Source: a bacterium (GTDB taxonomy: Bacteria > Electryoneota > RPQS01). Taken from it: DNA of 64,000 bases. The stretch spans positions 92,849 to 156,848 of the forward strand of contig JABWCQ010000005.1 in assembly GCA_013360195.1 (NCBI GenBank). Direction: 5' to 3'. Positions 9,468 to 18,020 of this stretch are shown here, piece by piece (position 1 is the stretch's first letter; each line of letters opens with the position of its first letter). Under the pieces are notes generated by a model. It ran no database searches and was not told where the DNA came from. It saw nothing but the letters and a program-made list of their open reading frames with translations. Both the position numbers and the translations under genes were made by a program.

Positions 9468-10832
9468 ATGTCACTGACCGTAAATTTCGGCTACGCATAT
9501 TCGAAGAAGCTGGCCGGCCACGGGATTGCCAATGAAATGCTGAAGCCGGCACTGGAACGTACGGCCAAGGCAATCGATCATATTCGCACTGACCGAGCGG
9601 CGGATAAACTGCCCTATCTGAACTTGCCCGAAGACGGCAAGACCAAACAAGCCTGCAAGGAGCTTGCGGCGAAGTTTGACGGATACGAGAATTTCCTGCT
9701 GTCGGGCATCGGCGGAAGTTCGCTGGGACCTCTGGCGATATTCAACGCGCTGGCTCACCCGCTGCACAATTTGCTTTCCGGAGCCAAGCGCAAGAATCAT
9801 CCGCGTTTCTTTGTTCTGGACAATGTTGATCCCGTGCAGGCGGACGCGCTGTTCAATTTCTGCAAGCCGGAAAAAACGGTTTATAATATCATTTCCAAAA
9901 GCGGTGCCACGGCGGAAACGGCCGCGGCCTCACTGATAATTTTCGATCTGCTCAAGAAGCGGATGGGTGACGAGTGGAAAAAGAATCTCGTCTGCACGAC
10001 GGATCCATCAAGCGGCGACTTGCGCAAACTCTGCAATGACGAAAAATTGCAGACGCTGCCTTTGCACCCGGGAGTCGGCGGCAGATTCTCCGTCTTGACT
10101 CCCGTGGGTTTGTTTCCGTCCTATTGTCTTGGCTTTGACGTGGACGCGATGCTTGCCGGAGCGGCGGAAATGCGCGAACGCTGCCTCGATAGCGACGTGC
10201 AGAAGAATCCCGCCGCGCAACTGGCCGCGCTGCTCTATCTTTTTGACAGCACACAGCACAAGAAAATGCACGTGATGATGGCCTATGCGAACGGGCTCTA
10301 CGGCATGGCCGATTGGTTCAGACAATTGTGGGCCGAATCGCTGGGCAAGGAAGCGGACAATGAAGGCCGCATCGTCAACGTCGGCCCGACTCCGCTGAAA
10401 GCTCTCGGCGCGACCGACCAGCATTCGCAGGTGCAGCTCTACATCGAAGGCCCATATGACAAGGTGTTCCTGTTCCTCGAGTGCAAGAAATTCGGCAAAC
10501 GGCTAAAACTGCCCGAGTATTACGATAACATTTCATCCTTGAACTACCTCGGCGGACAAACGATGAACAAACTCATCGCCGCCGAATTTGCCGCCACCCG
10601 CGAAGCGCTCGCTCAGCGCGGTCGTCCATCCATCACCATCACATTTCCAGAGATTGACGCTCACGGAATCGGTGAATTTTTCATGTTGTGGGAAATCACC
10701 ACCTCCATCGCCGGCGCGCTCTACCGCATCAATCCTTACGACCAACCCGGCGTCGAATTAGGCAAGCAGTTGACCTACGGCTTGATGGGCCGCGCGGGTT
10801 TTGAAGACAAGGCCAAAGGGATAAAGGTGTAA
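9468..10832 (+). CDS. pgi: Glucose-6-phosphate isomerase
   Basis: The 454-residue cytosolic enzyme interconverts glucose-6-phosphate and fructose-6-phosphate in glycolysis and gluconeogenesis. Visible SIS-fold signatures are GIGGSSLGP near residue 80, ISKSGATAETAA for phosphosugar binding, GGRFSVLTPVGL (a PGI signature) and a C-terminal Lys-containing segment. The length fits the shorter bacterial-type isomerases. A strong GGGAGGG ribosome site precedes the ATG and a good promoter lies upstream. Its stop is 1 base from the start of an AT-richer AAA ATPase gene, so that pair is probably translated from the pgi transcript. Bifunctional phosphoglucose/phosphomannose isomerase is less likely from motif order. 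Confidence 0.92.
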   Translation: MSLTVNFGYAYSKKLAGHGIANEMLKPALERTAKAIDHIRTDRAADKLPYLNLPEDGKTKQACKELAAKFDGYENFLLSGIGGSSLGPLAIFNALAHPLHNLLSGAKRKNHPRFFVLDNVDPVQADALFNFCKPEKTVYNIISKSGATAETAAASLIIFDLLKKRMGDEWKKNLVCTTDPSSGDLRKLCNDEKLQTLPLHPGVGGRFSVLTPVGLFPSYCLGFDVDAMLAGAAEMRERCLDSDVQKNPAAQLAALLYLFDSTQHKKMHVMMAYANGLYGMADWFRQLWAESLGKEADNEGRIVNVGPTPLKALGATDQHSQVQLYIEGPYDKVFLFLECKKFGKRLKLPEYYDNISSLNYLGGQTMNKLIAAEFAATREALAQRGRPSITITFPEIDAHGIGEFFMLWEITTSIAGALYRINPYDQPGVELGKQLTYGLMGRAGFEDKAKGIKV

Positions 10833-10833
10833 G

Positions 10834-12036
10834 ATGAACCTATCCGTACAAAACTTTCGCTCAATTAAGGACGAGACATTTGACTTGGCTCCGATAACTG
10901 TTTTCTACGGACCGAACGGATCGGGCAAGTCCACTGTCTTGTATTCCTTACTCACTTTCAAAAACATAGTTCTCAATCCGAATCAACAAGTTTCCGGTTT
11001 TTTTAATTACGGATTTATGAATCTAGGAGGTTTTGAGAGTGTTGTTTTCGATCATCGAAAATCTAAAGAAATACTGTTTAAGTTTGAATTAGGCGGTTTT
11101 GAGAACTCTGTTTCTCATGAAGTTAAGTTTGGTCAAAGCGCGGGTACATTTAGCTTAAAAGTATTTCCAGATTCTCTTAAAACTCCCTTACAAATTCATG
11201 CAGAAGTGACATTCCCATATCCTTTGAATCAGGCTTCGATTGGCGAAGCTGATTTCAAGAAAGGAGGCTCCACAAAAGTTACGTGGAATGGAATCGACAC
11301 TAAACAAGTTTCTGGCACCACCGGTTATGAAACATTCTTCCCAGGAATTCAAGAACTTGCAAACAAAGTATCATCTTGCCTGCGCAATGTCGTAATGGTC
11401 CCATTGAAAAGAGGCTTTTCGAAACCATCTTACTCTTCAATCCCCGTGACCCCGCTTCTTGCGACAGAAGATGAAATTGCAACGATGTTGTCTACTGACA
11501 AGTATTTGGTTGCAAAAATAAGCAGCTATCTTGAGAGTATAACTGGAAGGGACTTTCGACTTAACGTTCAGCCCGGCACTGCAGTGTTTTCACTCGATGC
11601 TTTGGACAAAAGAACTGGCATTGCTTCTGAGTTAGTTAATGAAGGGTTTGGTATTAATCAGCTAGTTCACATGCTTGCGCGCTGTCTAGTGCCAGATGCA
11701 TCAATTGTTTGCGTTGAGGAACCTGAGATTCATCTACATCCTAGCGCAGTTCGTGCCCTTGCTCAATCGTACGTTAAGATGACAAAAGAAGAGGATAGAA
11801 GTTTTGTCGTCGCGACTCACAGTGAAGTATTTATTTCTACTATGCTTGCTGAAATAGCGAGAGGTGCGATGAAGCCCAATGATTTAAGTTGTTATCTGGT
11901 AACAAAAGACGGCAAAGCGTCCAAATTCGAGAAACAGGAAGTGAATGAGAAAGGGCAGATCTCAGGGGGGTTGCAAGCCTTCGCGCAAGCGGAGCTTGAG
12001 AACACAAAAATCTTGCTTGGAATATCTGACGAGTAA
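10834..12036 (+). CDS. AAA family ATPase (OLD/AAA_15-like), putative defence gene
   Basis: The 400-residue protein has an N-terminal Walker A, GPNGSGKST at about 26-34, within the RSIKDETFDLAPITVFYG start typical of RecF/OLD-like ATPases. A signature-like NEGFGINQLV lies near 270, Walker B VCVEEPEIHLHP near 290 and a switch His in VATHSEV near 325. It has no fused TOPRIM domain. ATPases of this class typically pair with a nuclease or toxin in anti-phage systems. The next gene, 8 bases on, is PIN-like. Codon use is visibly richer in A and T than in the flanking pgi and lipoprotein genes, which suggests transfer. The ATG lies 1 base after the pgi stop. Confidence 0.85.
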   Translation: MNLSVQNFRSIKDETFDLAPITVFYGPNGSGKSTVLYSLLTFKNIVLNPNQQVSGFFNYGFMNLGGFESVVFDHRKSKEILFKFELGGFENSVSHEVKFGQSAGTFSLKVFPDSLKTPLQIHAEVTFPYPLNQASIGEADFKKGGSTKVTWNGIDTKQVSGTTGYETFFPGIQELANKVSSCLRNVVMVPLKRGFSKPSYSSIPVTPLLATEDEIATMLSTDKYLVAKISSYLESITGRDFRLNVQPGTAVFSLDALDKRTGIASELVNEGFGINQLVHMLARCLVPDASIVCVEEPEIHLHPSAVRALAQSYVKMTKEEDRSFVVATHSEVFISTMLAEIARGAMKPNDLSCYLVTKDGKASKFEKQEVNEKGQISGGLQAFAQAELENTKILLGISDE

Positions 12037-12044
12037 GCTGGGGC

Positions 12045-12503
12045 ATGCGGATCGTAATCAATGACTGGCTCATCGAGGATGCGCTGGGGAACAACGGAGA
12101 GCATCGACAAGGACGTTCACTATTGGTCTTTGAAAAGCTTACGCTTCGCGAGGACGTCCTTGTTGTCCTCGAGAACAGCAGTTGGACGAGGAAAGCCTAT
12201 CTGATGTGGACGAAGAAGGACCTCGGTGCAAGGCGAGTATCAAAGATGTTCATGGGATCTGTTTGGGAGGACTCGTCGAATTGCCAAAGGATTCCAAAAT
12301 TAGAGAGTTTTGAGTTGCCTGAGTCTTTACTTCATGTAGATGAAGATGATCACTATTTGATAGAGGCCTACCTAAACGGAAACGCAGATTTGCTTGTTAC
12401 AACAGACGACCAGCTTATTGAATTCTGCAAACAATCTAAAGATCCGATTGTTGTCGCTATTCACCGCGACGACTTCCTCCGCTCATGGAACATCGCGCCC
12501 TAA
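12045..12503 (+). CDS. PIN-like nuclease domain protein paired with the ATPase
   Basis: The 152-residue protein shows spaced acidic residues like a PIN fold: an N-terminal Asp in IVINDWLIED, a middle DEDDHYLIEAY and a late ADLLVTTDDQLIEF. The last resembles the LLVT-x-D strand that carries a metal-binding Asp in PIN nucleases. PIN proteins are usually RNases, commonly toxins. GGGG lies 5 bases before the ATG. It directly follows the AAA ATPase gene and shares its AT-rich base use, so the two probably form one functional unit. The last 19 bases overlap the start of the next lipoprotein. The PIN assignment is by motif only; fold searching would settle it. Confidence 0.6.
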   Translation: MRIVINDWLIEDALGNNGEHRQGRSLLVFEKLTLREDVLVVLENSSWTRKAYLMWTKKDLGARRVSKMFMGSVWEDSSNCQRIPKLESFELPESLLHVDEDDHYLIEAYLNGNADLLVTTDDQLIEFCKQSKDPIVVAIHRDDFLRSWNIAP

Positions 12504-13072
12504 TCATACTTCTTGTCGCGGTCTTCTTCTCCGGTTGCGCGCACACATTCATAATCGAAAAAGACGCGCCGCCGCAAAGATATGCGGAAGCGGACAAGTT
12601 TCTGCACGACAAACCGGCCACAGTAAAGATGCATGCCGGAAGCACACTGCACGCGACCGACGTGTTTATCGGGCCGGACTCGACGGTGTTTCGGATTGAC
12701 GGTGCGACAGACCGGATTGTCGTGATGAATGACCGCATTCGCTCGATTGCCACGCAGGACGTCCGCAAAGGCATCAAAGACGGTGCGCTGATTGGCGGCA
12801 TTACTGGCAGTGTGCTCGGGCTGATTATTGGCGGCATGATTGCGGCGATTGATCCGGATTATGTGGAAGAGACAGGGCCTGAGTCTCAACCGTATGGACA
12901 CTTTCAAGACAAGGAGAACGACGCTGTTGTGATTATTCAAAGCGTCGCGGCAGGCGCGATAATCGGCGGCACTTTCGGCGGATTAATCGGCAGTCAATCC
13001 GGCACAATGCACAGCGTAGAGTTTTACAAAGACCCGAAAGATCCGCGAAGATGGGAATATTTGCCACGATAA
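12485..13072 (+). CDS. Glycine-zipper lipoprotein
   Basis: The 195-residue protein starts with a lipoprotein signal (ALIILLVAVFFSGCAH). Two glycine-zipper-like hydrophobic segments are visible: GALIGGITGSVLGLIIGG near residue 100 and AGAIIGGTFGGLIGS near 160. Such segments are common in outer-membrane or envelope lipoproteins. Between them is an acidic linker. The start overlaps the 3' end of the PIN-like gene by 19 bases and the end overlaps the glutathione peroxidase ORF by 22 bases. Base composition returns to that of the host genes. Function is unknown. Confidence 0.72.
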   Translation: MEHRALIILLVAVFFSGCAHTFIIEKDAPPQRYAEADKFLHDKPATVKMHAGSTLHATDVFIGPDSTVFRIDGATDRIVVMNDRIRSIATQDVRKGIKDGALIGGITGSVLGLIIGGMIAAIDPDYVEETGPESQPYGHFQDKENDAVVIIQSVAAGAIIGGTFGGLIGSQSGTMHSVEFYKDPKDPRRWEYLPR

Positions 13073-13596
13073 CTAATTTGATGATACCGCTTGCAATTAT
13101 GGCTTCCGAATTGACCACCATCCCCTTTCAAACCAATTCCGGTGACACAACGACGCTTGAGGCTTTCAAGGGTCAAGTGGTGCTCATCGTGAATACCGCC
13201 AGCGAATGCGGGCACACTCCGCAATACGCGGGGTTGGAAGCCATTTACGAGAAATACATGCATCGAGGTTTCACAGTCATCGCTTTTCCCTCCAATGATT
13301 TCGGCCAGCAGGAACCGGGGACGGACGCGCAAATCAAAGAGTTTTGCACTACCACCTACGGTGTGAAATTCCCGTTGATGAAAAAGATTCCGGTGCTGGG
13401 CGAGAACAAGCATCCGCTCTACAGATATCTGGTCGAGCACAGCGAGCCCGCCGAGGAAGTTCCGTGGAACTTTACGAAGTTTCTGCTGGACAGAGACGGC
13501 AACATCGCCGCGCGCTTTCACTACAAAGTGCAGCCGGATGCACCTGAAGTAATCGCGAAAATTGAAGCATTGCTGGGAGAGAAACCATCGGAATGA
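13051..13596 (+). CDS. Glutathione peroxidase-family thiol peroxidase
   Basis: The 181-residue protein reduces peroxides using a Cys in NTASECGHTPQY (about residue 53). Gln in FPSNDFGQQEPGT and Trp/Asn in VPWNFTKF complete the catalytic set. This is the cysteine form, not a selenocysteine form. Most bacterial members use thioredoxin rather than glutathione. The first 20 residues are hydrophobic and may be an N-terminal membrane or export segment; alternatively translation starts at ATG 13081 or 13099, which would avoid the overlap with the upstream gene and leave a cytosolic enzyme. Its stop overlaps the next ATG (ATGA). Confidence 0.9.
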   Translation: MGIFATITNLMIPLAIMASELTTIPFQTNSGDTTTLEAFKGQVVLIVNTASECGHTPQYAGLEAIYEKYMHRGFTVIAFPSNDFGQQEPGTDAQIKEFCTTTYGVKFPLMKKIPVLGENKHPLYRYLVEHSEPAEEVPWNFTKFLLDRDGNIAARFHYKVQPDAPEVIAKIEALLGEKPSE

Positions 13597-15068
13597 CACG
13601 CAGTCCGGTTTTTCGGCCAGCTTCGGATAAGTATCTTCCCCTGTTATTCGCCGTCTTGCCGATGGCAGTAGTCATCTGGGCAACGCAGCTGTGGGGCATT
13701 GCGGTAACGCACGAGCAATTCTCGTGGCTGAAGACTGCGCGCGACCTTTCCGCCGGCGCAAAGTTCCAATTCGCGGCTGCGGAATTTCCGGCCGGACCGC
13801 TGTGGCCACTATTGCTATCGTTGTTCGCGAAAACCGGACTTGAAATCGAGTTTGCCGCGCGCTTCTGGCAGTCGCTGATGCTCGGCTTGCTGCTCTATAC
13901 CATCACGAGATTCTATTTGCGGCATTTGCTCTCGCGCGTCGTCGTGGCCGGAGCTTCGCTCGCGGCCTGCATGGGGGTGTTGCTCTTTTCGGAAGCGTTT
14001 TCGCTCTCTCCTCTGCCGACTGCTCTCTTGCTGTGCACTTTGGGACTGCTGGCGCTGGCGAGATTTCTGCTTGAAGAGGAGAATCTTGCTTTTGCCGCCG
14101 CAGCACTATGTTTCGGAGTGGCGGGCTTGATTTGGCTTCCGGCGATCGTGATTTCCTCTGGCTGCGCACTGGCGATTCTTCTGGGCGGACGCGGCAATCT
14201 CGCGCGGCGTGGTTCAGCCGTGATATTTTTCAGTGCCGCCGCACTCGCGCCGTCACTCTACGTATTCTCTCAGATCAGCGCACCGCATATCGAGCTGTTC
14301 GGCGGAATACTTCCCGCAATAGATTCGATATCCGCATGGACAATGCGGGCAAGCTGGCCGCTGTGGGTGCGCGTGATTGCAACACTCGCGATTCTAGCCG
14401 GATTACTGTATGTCTATCTTACGACGCGCGGCCCGGCGGGAATCGGTCCCGCGTTAAAGCGGCGTGAGCTGCAAGTTTGGATTTTGCTCTGTTTCGTCTG
14501 GCTTGCGCATCTTCTGCTTTTTCCGCTTGCCACGACAATGGTCGTGCTGATTCCGGCGTTCGTGCTTTGGCCGGCGTTGGGAATTGACAGCTTCCGTGAT
14601 TTTCAGCCGGTATCCAGTGCGTGGTCTGGCAAGGGCACGGCCGTCGCGGTTTGGTCGTGTGTCGTGCTGCTCCTTTTTCCCGTCTGGCAGACGGGAGAGT
14701 TCGCATGGCAATCATTTCAAGCGGGCGGCGGAGTGCGCGGTTTTGACTACCAGAGTTCGTCCCTGCTGATGGAGCTTCGAGATGAATACAATACGCCGAT
14801 TTACAGTGACCGTTCCGATTTACTTGCCTATGCTCTGCGCCGCGACGTGCGCGCGCTGCCCCAAGACTTGACAAAACTTGAATTGGTCGAGAGCAGAATC
14901 GTGATTCTGGGTGACTCCTGTCCGCCCGGCATCTGCAAAGATGATTCGGCTCATCCGACGCTGCAATTTACTTCGAAACTTGCCGCACGCGAAGGTTTGC
15001 TCTACGACGTCACCTTCCGCGCACCGGAACCCGCCTTGACCGCTTCGGATTCTCTCATCGTTCCGTAA
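13593..15068 (+). CDS. Polytopic membrane protein, glycosyltransferase-39-like
   Basis: The 491-residue integral membrane protein has about ten to twelve hydrophobic segments. The N-terminus contains a short soluble loop with WLKTARDLSAG, and the C-terminal ~100 residues are soluble with a Cys pair, SCPPGIC. The overall shape resembles PMT/ArnT-like (GT-C) glycosyltransferases that use lipid-linked sugars, but the key acidic motif in the first loop is not clear. The ATG overlaps the peroxidase stop by 4 bases. Another GT-C-like protein is encoded at 40263-41402 in the rhamnose cluster. Substrate unknown. Confidence 0.6.
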   Translation: MTRSPVFRPASDKYLPLLFAVLPMAVVIWATQLWGIAVTHEQFSWLKTARDLSAGAKFQFAAAEFPAGPLWPLLLSLFAKTGLEIEFAARFWQSLMLGLLLYTITRFYLRHLLSRVVVAGASLAACMGVLLFSEAFSLSPLPTALLLCTLGLLALARFLLEEENLAFAAAALCFGVAGLIWLPAIVISSGCALAILLGGRGNLARRGSAVIFFSAAALAPSLYVFSQISAPHIELFGGILPAIDSISAWTMRASWPLWVRVIATLAILAGLLYVYLTTRGPAGIGPALKRRELQVWILLCFVWLAHLLLFPLATTMVVLIPAFVLWPALGIDSFRDFQPVSSAWSGKGTAVAVWSCVVLLLFPVWQTGEFAWQSFQAGGGVRGFDYQSSSLLMELRDEYNTPIYSDRSDLLAYALRRDVRALPQDLTKLELVESRIVILGDSCPPGICKDDSAHPTLQFTSKLAAREGLLYDVTFRAPEPALTASDSLIVP

Positions 15069-15096
15069 TCTTATTCACTTATCATACTGTTCACCT

Positions 15097-16353
15097 ATGA
15101 AGTCGCTCAGCACTTTTGTCACCGTTTTATTGTTGGCCGCTTGCTCATTTGCACAAGCTCCGATGCCGGATGACGGCGCGGGAACCAGACCCGGTTCGTT
15201 TTCGGCGCGATCGCTTGGGCTTGGTCACACCTTCCTGACGAATCAATTAGGCAATGCGGCGCTGATGGGCAATCCCGCTACGATGGCTTTTCAAACTGAC
15301 AAGTGGCTCGTGGGCTTCAATGCGGATGTATCGCGCATCAAGGAAACCCGCTCCTATCCGTTTTATGACGCGTTCGACGGAGTGCTGGGATACAACAACT
15401 ATGCGCTGAATGACCACGTTTACTCCAAGCTGGACGGCGGCGCCTCTTACCGTGTGAAACAGAATGAGCTTGAATCCTTCGTCATTTCTCTCGGCAGCTA
15501 TTCGGCCTATCAATTTGATTACACCTATCACGAAGAGGTGCGCAATCGTTTCACCTCGGGCGGTGTGCAGGATTTGGTGCTGGGCAAGAACGTGCTCGAA
15601 GTGACCGGTGATTTGCGCGCGTTCACATTGGGAGCGGCCGCCAAGCAGGGCAAGATGGCAATGGGATTCAGCTTGTCCCTGCTCACGGGTGATTGGGGTT
15701 ACGACAACGGCGTGTTTTACGCGAATCCCGATTCGCTCGACCAATCGCAGCACGTGGATTACTCGCTCGATGGCATGCCGGTTGATGTGAATTTTGGCGG
15801 AACCTATGACATTAACGAGCGCGTGCGGGTTGGTGCGCGTGCGCTGTTTCCGACCGGCAAATTGAAATATGAAGTCAGAAACAACATCACGATAGGCGAC
15901 AGCACGACGAGTACGACCGCAGATGGCCGCGTTACCTATCCCGCGCATATTGCAGCGGGAGTGCAGTACCGTCCGCAGAACGAATACCGTCCGCAAGTCT
16001 ATTTCGAATCCGAGCTGCACACGTTCAGTCAGGTGGACGATGGTTTGAACGACGTGCTGGAGTTTCGCGCAGGCGCGGAGCAACAGATTGTGCCGGGCAC
16101 ACCGGCGCGGTTTGGAATCGTCTATGCCACATCGCCGTCGGACAAGGATCGCGCGACGACGCTGTTCACGGCGGGCATCGGCTTCACGCTGCGCAGGATG
16201 CACGCGGATTTCGGATTGGAATTCGGCGAGATGAACTACGCGGCGGATGATTTATTTCCGCAATCGCTTTACGGCGAGACCGACCGTGAAGACCGTGACC
16301 GGGTGGAAACGGCGGTGTTTCGCGGCATGATGTCGCTCACGTGGGAGCTCTAG
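15097..16353 (+). CDS. Outer-membrane beta-barrel protein
   Basis: The 418-residue protein has a signal peptide ending near CSFAQA. The N-terminal mature part (SARSLGLGHTFLTN, then NAALMGNPATMAF) resembles the PorV/FadL/TraF-type barrel family, where the NPA motif is common. Alternating amphipathic beta strands run through to a terminal GMMSLTWEL strand. It is probably an outer-membrane transporter or assembly factor. It sits between a membrane glycosyltransferase-like gene and a 5'-nucleotidase, with a short gap on each side. Substrate unknown. Confidence 0.7.
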   Translation: MKSLSTFVTVLLLAACSFAQAPMPDDGAGTRPGSFSARSLGLGHTFLTNQLGNAALMGNPATMAFQTDKWLVGFNADVSRIKETRSYPFYDAFDGVLGYNNYALNDHVYSKLDGGASYRVKQNELESFVISLGSYSAYQFDYTYHEEVRNRFTSGGVQDLVLGKNVLEVTGDLRAFTLGAAAKQGKMAMGFSLSLLTGDWGYDNGVFYANPDSLDQSQHVDYSLDGMPVDVNFGGTYDINERVRVGARALFPTGKLKYEVRNNITIGDSTTSTTADGRVTYPAHIAAGVQYRPQNEYRPQVYFESELHTFSQVDDGLNDVLEFRAGAEQQIVPGTPARFGIVYATSPSDKDRATTLFTAGIGFTLRRMHADFGLEFGEMNYAADDLFPQSLYGETDREDRDRVETAVFRGMMSLTWEL

Positions 16354-16358
16354 AGTTT

Positions 16359-17978
16359 ATGAAGAGAAGTTTGATTTGCATAGCGCTGTTGGTGGTCGCG
16401 GCGCAGTTTGCGCAGGCGGAAACCTACAAACTGGTCATCTGTAACACAAATGACGTACACGGCGGCGTCGATTCGTCGAAGGCGACGTTTATGAATCCGG
16501 AGTTTCCGCCGGAGCTCGGCGGCGGCGCTTCGCTGGCAACGCTTGCAAAGCGATTGCGGCAGCACGCACAGGAGAACGGCAAGGGCTTTCTGCTGCTCGA
16601 CACGGGTGATATTTTTCAGGGTACCCTCGTGGGCACGAAGAGCGAAGGTGAAGCGGTGATGCGCTTCATGAACGAAGTGAAGTATGACGCTTGGGTGCTC
16701 GGCAATCATGAGTTTGACCTCGGCCGTCATGTGCCTGAGAAGTTAATCAGGATGGCGGAGTTTCCCACGCTGTCCGCGAATACCTATGATATCACGAACG
16801 GGGACACGACGAATTTTTGCGGCACGTATATCATCAAGGAATACGGTCCGCTGAAAGTCGGAATCATCGGGATTACGACTTCGGGAACGGAGCGCGCGAG
16901 TTTTGAAGAGAATGTGCGGAATCTTTATTTCGCACCGGAAACAACAACTCTCGAAAAGTATCGCGACAGTTTACGCGCGCTGGGCTGCAATGTCATTATC
17001 GCGGCCTGCCATTTGGGACTGCCGTTTGACCGTTGGGATGCGTGGGACGACCTCGAACGCCGTGAGAAGGAGGGGTGGAAATCACCTTATGTTCGCAACT
17101 CCTTTGAATTGGCGCGCCGGGTGCCGGGAATAGACATATTGTTCGCCGGCGATATTCACGTCGGGTATGTCGAGCCCTGGGTTGACCCGGTGACGCATAC
17201 GCCGTGTTTTCAGGGGTACGGCCGGGGGACGAATCTGATGGCCGTGGAATTTGAGTTTGACGTGGCGACGGGACAGCTCTTGGGGTGGAAGAATTTTTCC
17301 GACGAGAGTACACTGATAACGCTGTTCTCCGATCAATTTCCGCGCGACCGGGAGATTGCGGAGTGTATTGACACGGTTGTGGCTCGCGTGGAGGTCGGAT
17401 TCAACGATGTAATTGGCAAGGCTGAACAGCCGATAACACGCATCGGCGAAGCGGAATCCGCCTTGGGTAATCTGGTGTGTGATGCCATGCTGTGGCGGCT
17501 AAAAGGAGATATTTCCATCACGAACAAAGGCGGCGTACGTACGGACTTGCCGGGCGGGAATTTGACTCCGCAGGATGTTTTTAATGTGCTTCCGTTTGAC
17601 AACACACTCGGCGCGGTGGAAGTGACGGGCGCGTTTATCAAGGAGATGATCGAAGACAAGGTCGCCTACGGTGGCAGCGGCTTGTATGTGGGCGGTATGC
17701 GCGTGAAGGTTGACCGCACGCGCGAGCGCGGCGACAGAGTGATTTTGCTGGAAATCGGTGGAAAGCCTGTCGAACCGGACAAAACCTACAGACTCGTGAC
17801 GACGGATTATCTGCTGGAAGGCAATTCCGGCATGGAGAAACTCTCGGCATTGCGCAGTCAAGCGGCGGTGGAATCCGGAGTCTATATGCGTGAGGCGGTC
17901 ATTGAGTATATCAAATCGCACATTGAGCCGCTCCGTCCGAAACTGGACGGCAGATGGCAGTTCGTGGACAGAAGCTAA
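16359..17978 (+). CDS. Periplasmic 5'-nucleotidase (UshA/YfkN-like)
   Basis: The protein has about 539 residues from ATG 16359, which directly opens a signal peptide ending near QFAQA. The N-terminal calcineurin-like phosphoesterase domain shows CNTNDVHGG, LLDTGDIFQGT, LGNHEFD, an isolated His in ACHLGL and AGDIHVG, the metal ligands of the family. The C-terminal 5_nucleotid_C domain starts near LGNLVCDAML and includes NKGGVRTDLPGG. The enzyme would hydrolyse extracellular nucleotides or UDP-sugars to scavenge phosphate and nucleosides. The upstream ATG at 16341 overlaps the barrel gene and would add six residues. Confidence 0.9.
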   Translation: MKRSLICIALLVVAAQFAQAETYKLVICNTNDVHGGVDSSKATFMNPEFPPELGGGASLATLAKRLRQHAQENGKGFLLLDTGDIFQGTLVGTKSEGEAVMRFMNEVKYDAWVLGNHEFDLGRHVPEKLIRMAEFPTLSANTYDITNGDTTNFCGTYIIKEYGPLKVGIIGITTSGTERASFEENVRNLYFAPETTTLEKYRDSLRALGCNVIIAACHLGLPFDRWDAWDDLERREKEGWKSPYVRNSFELARRVPGIDILFAGDIHVGYVEPWVDPVTHTPCFQGYGRGTNLMAVEFEFDVATGQLLGWKNFSDESTLITLFSDQFPRDREIAECIDTVVARVEVGFNDVIGKAEQPITRIGEAESALGNLVCDAMLWRLKGDISITNKGGVRTDLPGGNLTPQDVFNVLPFDNTLGAVEVTGAFIKEMIEDKVAYGGSGLYVGGMRVKVDRTRERGDRVILLEIGGKPVEPDKTYRLVTTDYLLEGNSGMEKLSALRSQAAVESGVYMREAVIEYIKSHIEPLRPKLDGRWQFVDRS

Positions 17979-18020
17979 ACAGAAATTTCTATTTTCATAA
18001 GATAAATCAGGAGACGAAAG

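Noticed and set aside
13051..13596. Glutathione peroxidase as a second selenoprotein
   Set aside because: The peroxidatic position is encoded by a Cys codon and there is no in-frame TGA.
15247..16203. 318-codon minus-strand frame opposite the outer-membrane barrel gene
   Set aside because: Composition is that of a reverse-complement shadow (many His, Arg, Ile), with no ribosome site, while the plus strand has signal peptide and barrel pattern.
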